Source: Myxococcales bacterium (GTDB taxonomy: Bacteria > Myxococcota_A > Polyangia > Haliangiales > Haliangiaceae). Taken from it: DNA of 37,998 bases. Under the pieces are notes generated by a model. That model was not told where the DNA came from. It did no database searches and worked only from the letters and a program-made list of their open reading frames with translations. Positions 36,851 through 37,998 of the stretch are shown piece by piece; within the stretch, counting starts at the first letter, position 1; every line of letters begins with the position of its first letter. The stretch is from assembly GCA_016794525.1 (NCBI GenBank), contig JAEUJY010000030.1, forward strand, positions 1-37,998. Reading direction: 5' to 3'. A program made the position numbers and the translations under genes.

Positions 36851-37998
36851 ATGCGGTCGCTCGGCGTCCTCGTGCTCGCGCTCGTCGGCGCGTGCAGCGC
36901 CGCGGCCGACGATCGCCCGGCGGTCGTGATCGACGCGCTCACCCGCGACAACCAGCGGTGGCTCGATCGCGATCCGGCCGCGGTGGCCGCCAAGTACCGG
37001 CGGATGGCGGCGCGGCGGTTCGACTTCTTCCGGGGCAGCGCGGGGCTGTACTGGCGCGACGTGACCGGCGCCGGCGCCGGCGCGCGGCCGTCGCCGTTCG
37101 CCGCAGCCGACGGCGCGTGGCTGTGGCTCGTCGGCGATCCGCACCTCGAGAACCTGGGGACGCGCCGGCGCGCCGACGGCGCGATCTACGTCGACTGGAA
37201 CGACTACGACGCCGCGACCCGCGGGCCGTGGTGGCTCGACGGACGCCGGCTGGCGCTGGGGCTGGCGGTGGCCGCCGCCGACGCCGGGCTGCCGGCGCTG
37301 GCGCCGACGCTGATCGACGTCGCGGCCCACGCCTACGCCGGCGAGCTGGTGCGGCTCGCCGACGGCGGGCCGATCGCGCTCGAGCGCGACGGCGCGGTCG
37401 TCGCCGACCTGTGTGCGCGCGCCGCGACCGCGGGCGACGCCGGCGCGCGGCTCGCCGACTACACGCGCCTCGACGCCGCCGGGCGCCGCGTCATGTTCTA
37501 CGGCGACGTCGTGCCGCCGGCCGACGACGGCACGTGGATCGACACGACCGTGCCGGTGCCCGCCAGCGAGCGCGCCGACGTCGTGGCCGCGATCGCCGCG
37601 TGGCGACGCGGGGCGCTGGTGCCGGCGAGCGCGCTGCTCGGGCTCAGCCGACGGCTCGGCGCCGGCGTGGCCAGCTACCCGGCGCCCCGCTACTACGCGC
37701 TCCTGGCTGGCGCGAGCGATCGCCTCGACGACGACCTGCTGCTCGAGCTGAAGGAGGCGGTCGCGCCCGCCGGGATGCCAGCGGCGCCGCCGGCGATCGC
37801 GCTGGGCCTCGCCGAGGGCGACCGCGCCGTCGTCGCCGAGCGCGCGCTGGCGGCGTCGCCCGACGACGACGTGCTGCTGGGCGGCGCGACGATCGGCGCG
37901 CGCTCGTTCCGGGTGCGCAGCCGCAGCGGCTACGAGCGCGGCGTCGACCTGGCCGACCTCGCCGGCGACGCCGCCGGGCTCGAGGAGCTGGCGGCGGT
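36851..37998 (+). CDS. DUF2252-family lipoprotein (3' end outside window)
   Basis: 382 complete codons and open to the window end. The signal peptide (GVLVLALVGAC) ends in Cys15, so it is predicted to be outside the cytoplasm. DUF2252 marks follow: KYRRMAARRFDFFRGS, then WLVGDPHLENLG (the conserved GDxHxxN), VDWNDYDAATRGPWWLDGRRLAL with the ND-x-D motif. DUF2252 proteins have a kinase-like fold with unknown substrate, and most lack a signal peptide. TGTGAT lies six bases before the ATG. Divergent from the 36664 gene. Confidence 0.8.
   Translation, partial: MRSLGVLVLALVGACSAAADDRPAVVIDALTRDNQRWLDRDPAAVAAKYRRMAARRFDFFRGSAGLYWRDVTGAGAGARPSPFAAADGAWLWLVGDPHLENLGTRRRADGAIYVDWNDYDAATRGPWWLDGRRLALGLAVAAADAGLPALAPTLIDVAAHAYAGELVRLADGGPIALERDGAVVADLCARAATAGDAGARLADYTRLDAAGRRVMFYGDVVPPADDGTWIDTTVPVPASERADVVAAIAAWRRGALVPASALLGLSRRLGAGVASYPAPRYYALLAGASDRLDDDLLLELKEAVAPAGMPAAPPAIALGLAEGDRAVVAERALAASPDDDVLLGGATIGARSFRVRSRSGYERGVDLADLAGDAAGLEELAA

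Overview
The window is very GC-rich and tightly packed, with many exported lipoproteins, a Gly-rich RRM protein, ECF sigma/anti-sigma genes, VCBS/FG-GAP and kelch proteins, and Asp-Ala-Pro linkers. This mix suggests a myxobacterium-like member of the Myxococcota, possibly near Haliangiales/Kofleriaceae. That placement is inferred from gene style; there is no rRNA or other phylogenetic marker. I place 41 protein genes and see no tRNA, rRNA, CRISPR array, integrase, transposase or phage gene.

Layout. 1-3408: 3' part of an HNH-endonuclease gene with an in-frame palindromic tandem repeat, a nucleotidyltransferase, an RRM protein and three small unknowns. 3549-6276 (minus): three-gene operon joined by 4-bp stop/start overlaps, coding a Cys-repeat lipoprotein, an L,D-transpeptidase and a kelch lipoprotein (cell envelope). 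6323-9967: HD-type phosphohydrolase, large alpha/beta-hydrolase lipoprotein, small ferredoxin-like-fold protein, short-chain dehydrogenase. 10052-14990 (plus): CBS-domain membrane protein, SPFH-like protein with decapeptide repeats and a Tudor-like end, and a large TPR protein. 14998-20993: divergent LysR/SnoaL-like pair, FG-GAP lipoprotein, di-heme peroxidase lipoprotein, Ig-like lipoprotein.

21075-23753: a flavin-barrel/GNAT fusion divergent from a MocR/PdxR-type regulator, with an inverted repeat between them. 23677-25696 (minus): ECF sigma factor, zinc-motif anti-sigma factor and exported acidic protein, again with 4-bp overlaps. 25840-29940: small membrane protein, comM-like AAA+ gene behind a dense cluster of GTCCG/CGGAC palindromes, zinc-ribbon membrane protein, PhyH-type dioxygenase, SPRY-like protein. 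30088-34772: CorA-like membrane protein, endonuclease/phosphatase-fold lipoprotein with an Asp-Ala-Pro linker, small lipoprotein, fatty acid hydroxylase, tandem UspA protein, GNAT enzyme. 34773-35480: three tandem hairpins and a 7Fe ferredoxin. 35602-37998: small lipoprotein, unknown protein with weak acyltransferase likeness, and a DUF2252 lipoprotein running off the end.

Two themes recur. Ten of the 41 genes encode predicted lipoproteins, so much of the region serves the cell surface. Many genes also lack a Shine-Dalgarno site but carry a -10-like hexamer, (T/C)ANNNT, exactly 6-7 bases before the start codon, which is the arrangement expected for leaderless transcripts. Genes that do have a clear Shine-Dalgarno (RRM, sigma factor, SnoaL, UspA, ferredoxin, Ig-like, 36664 gene) usually lack that hexamer.
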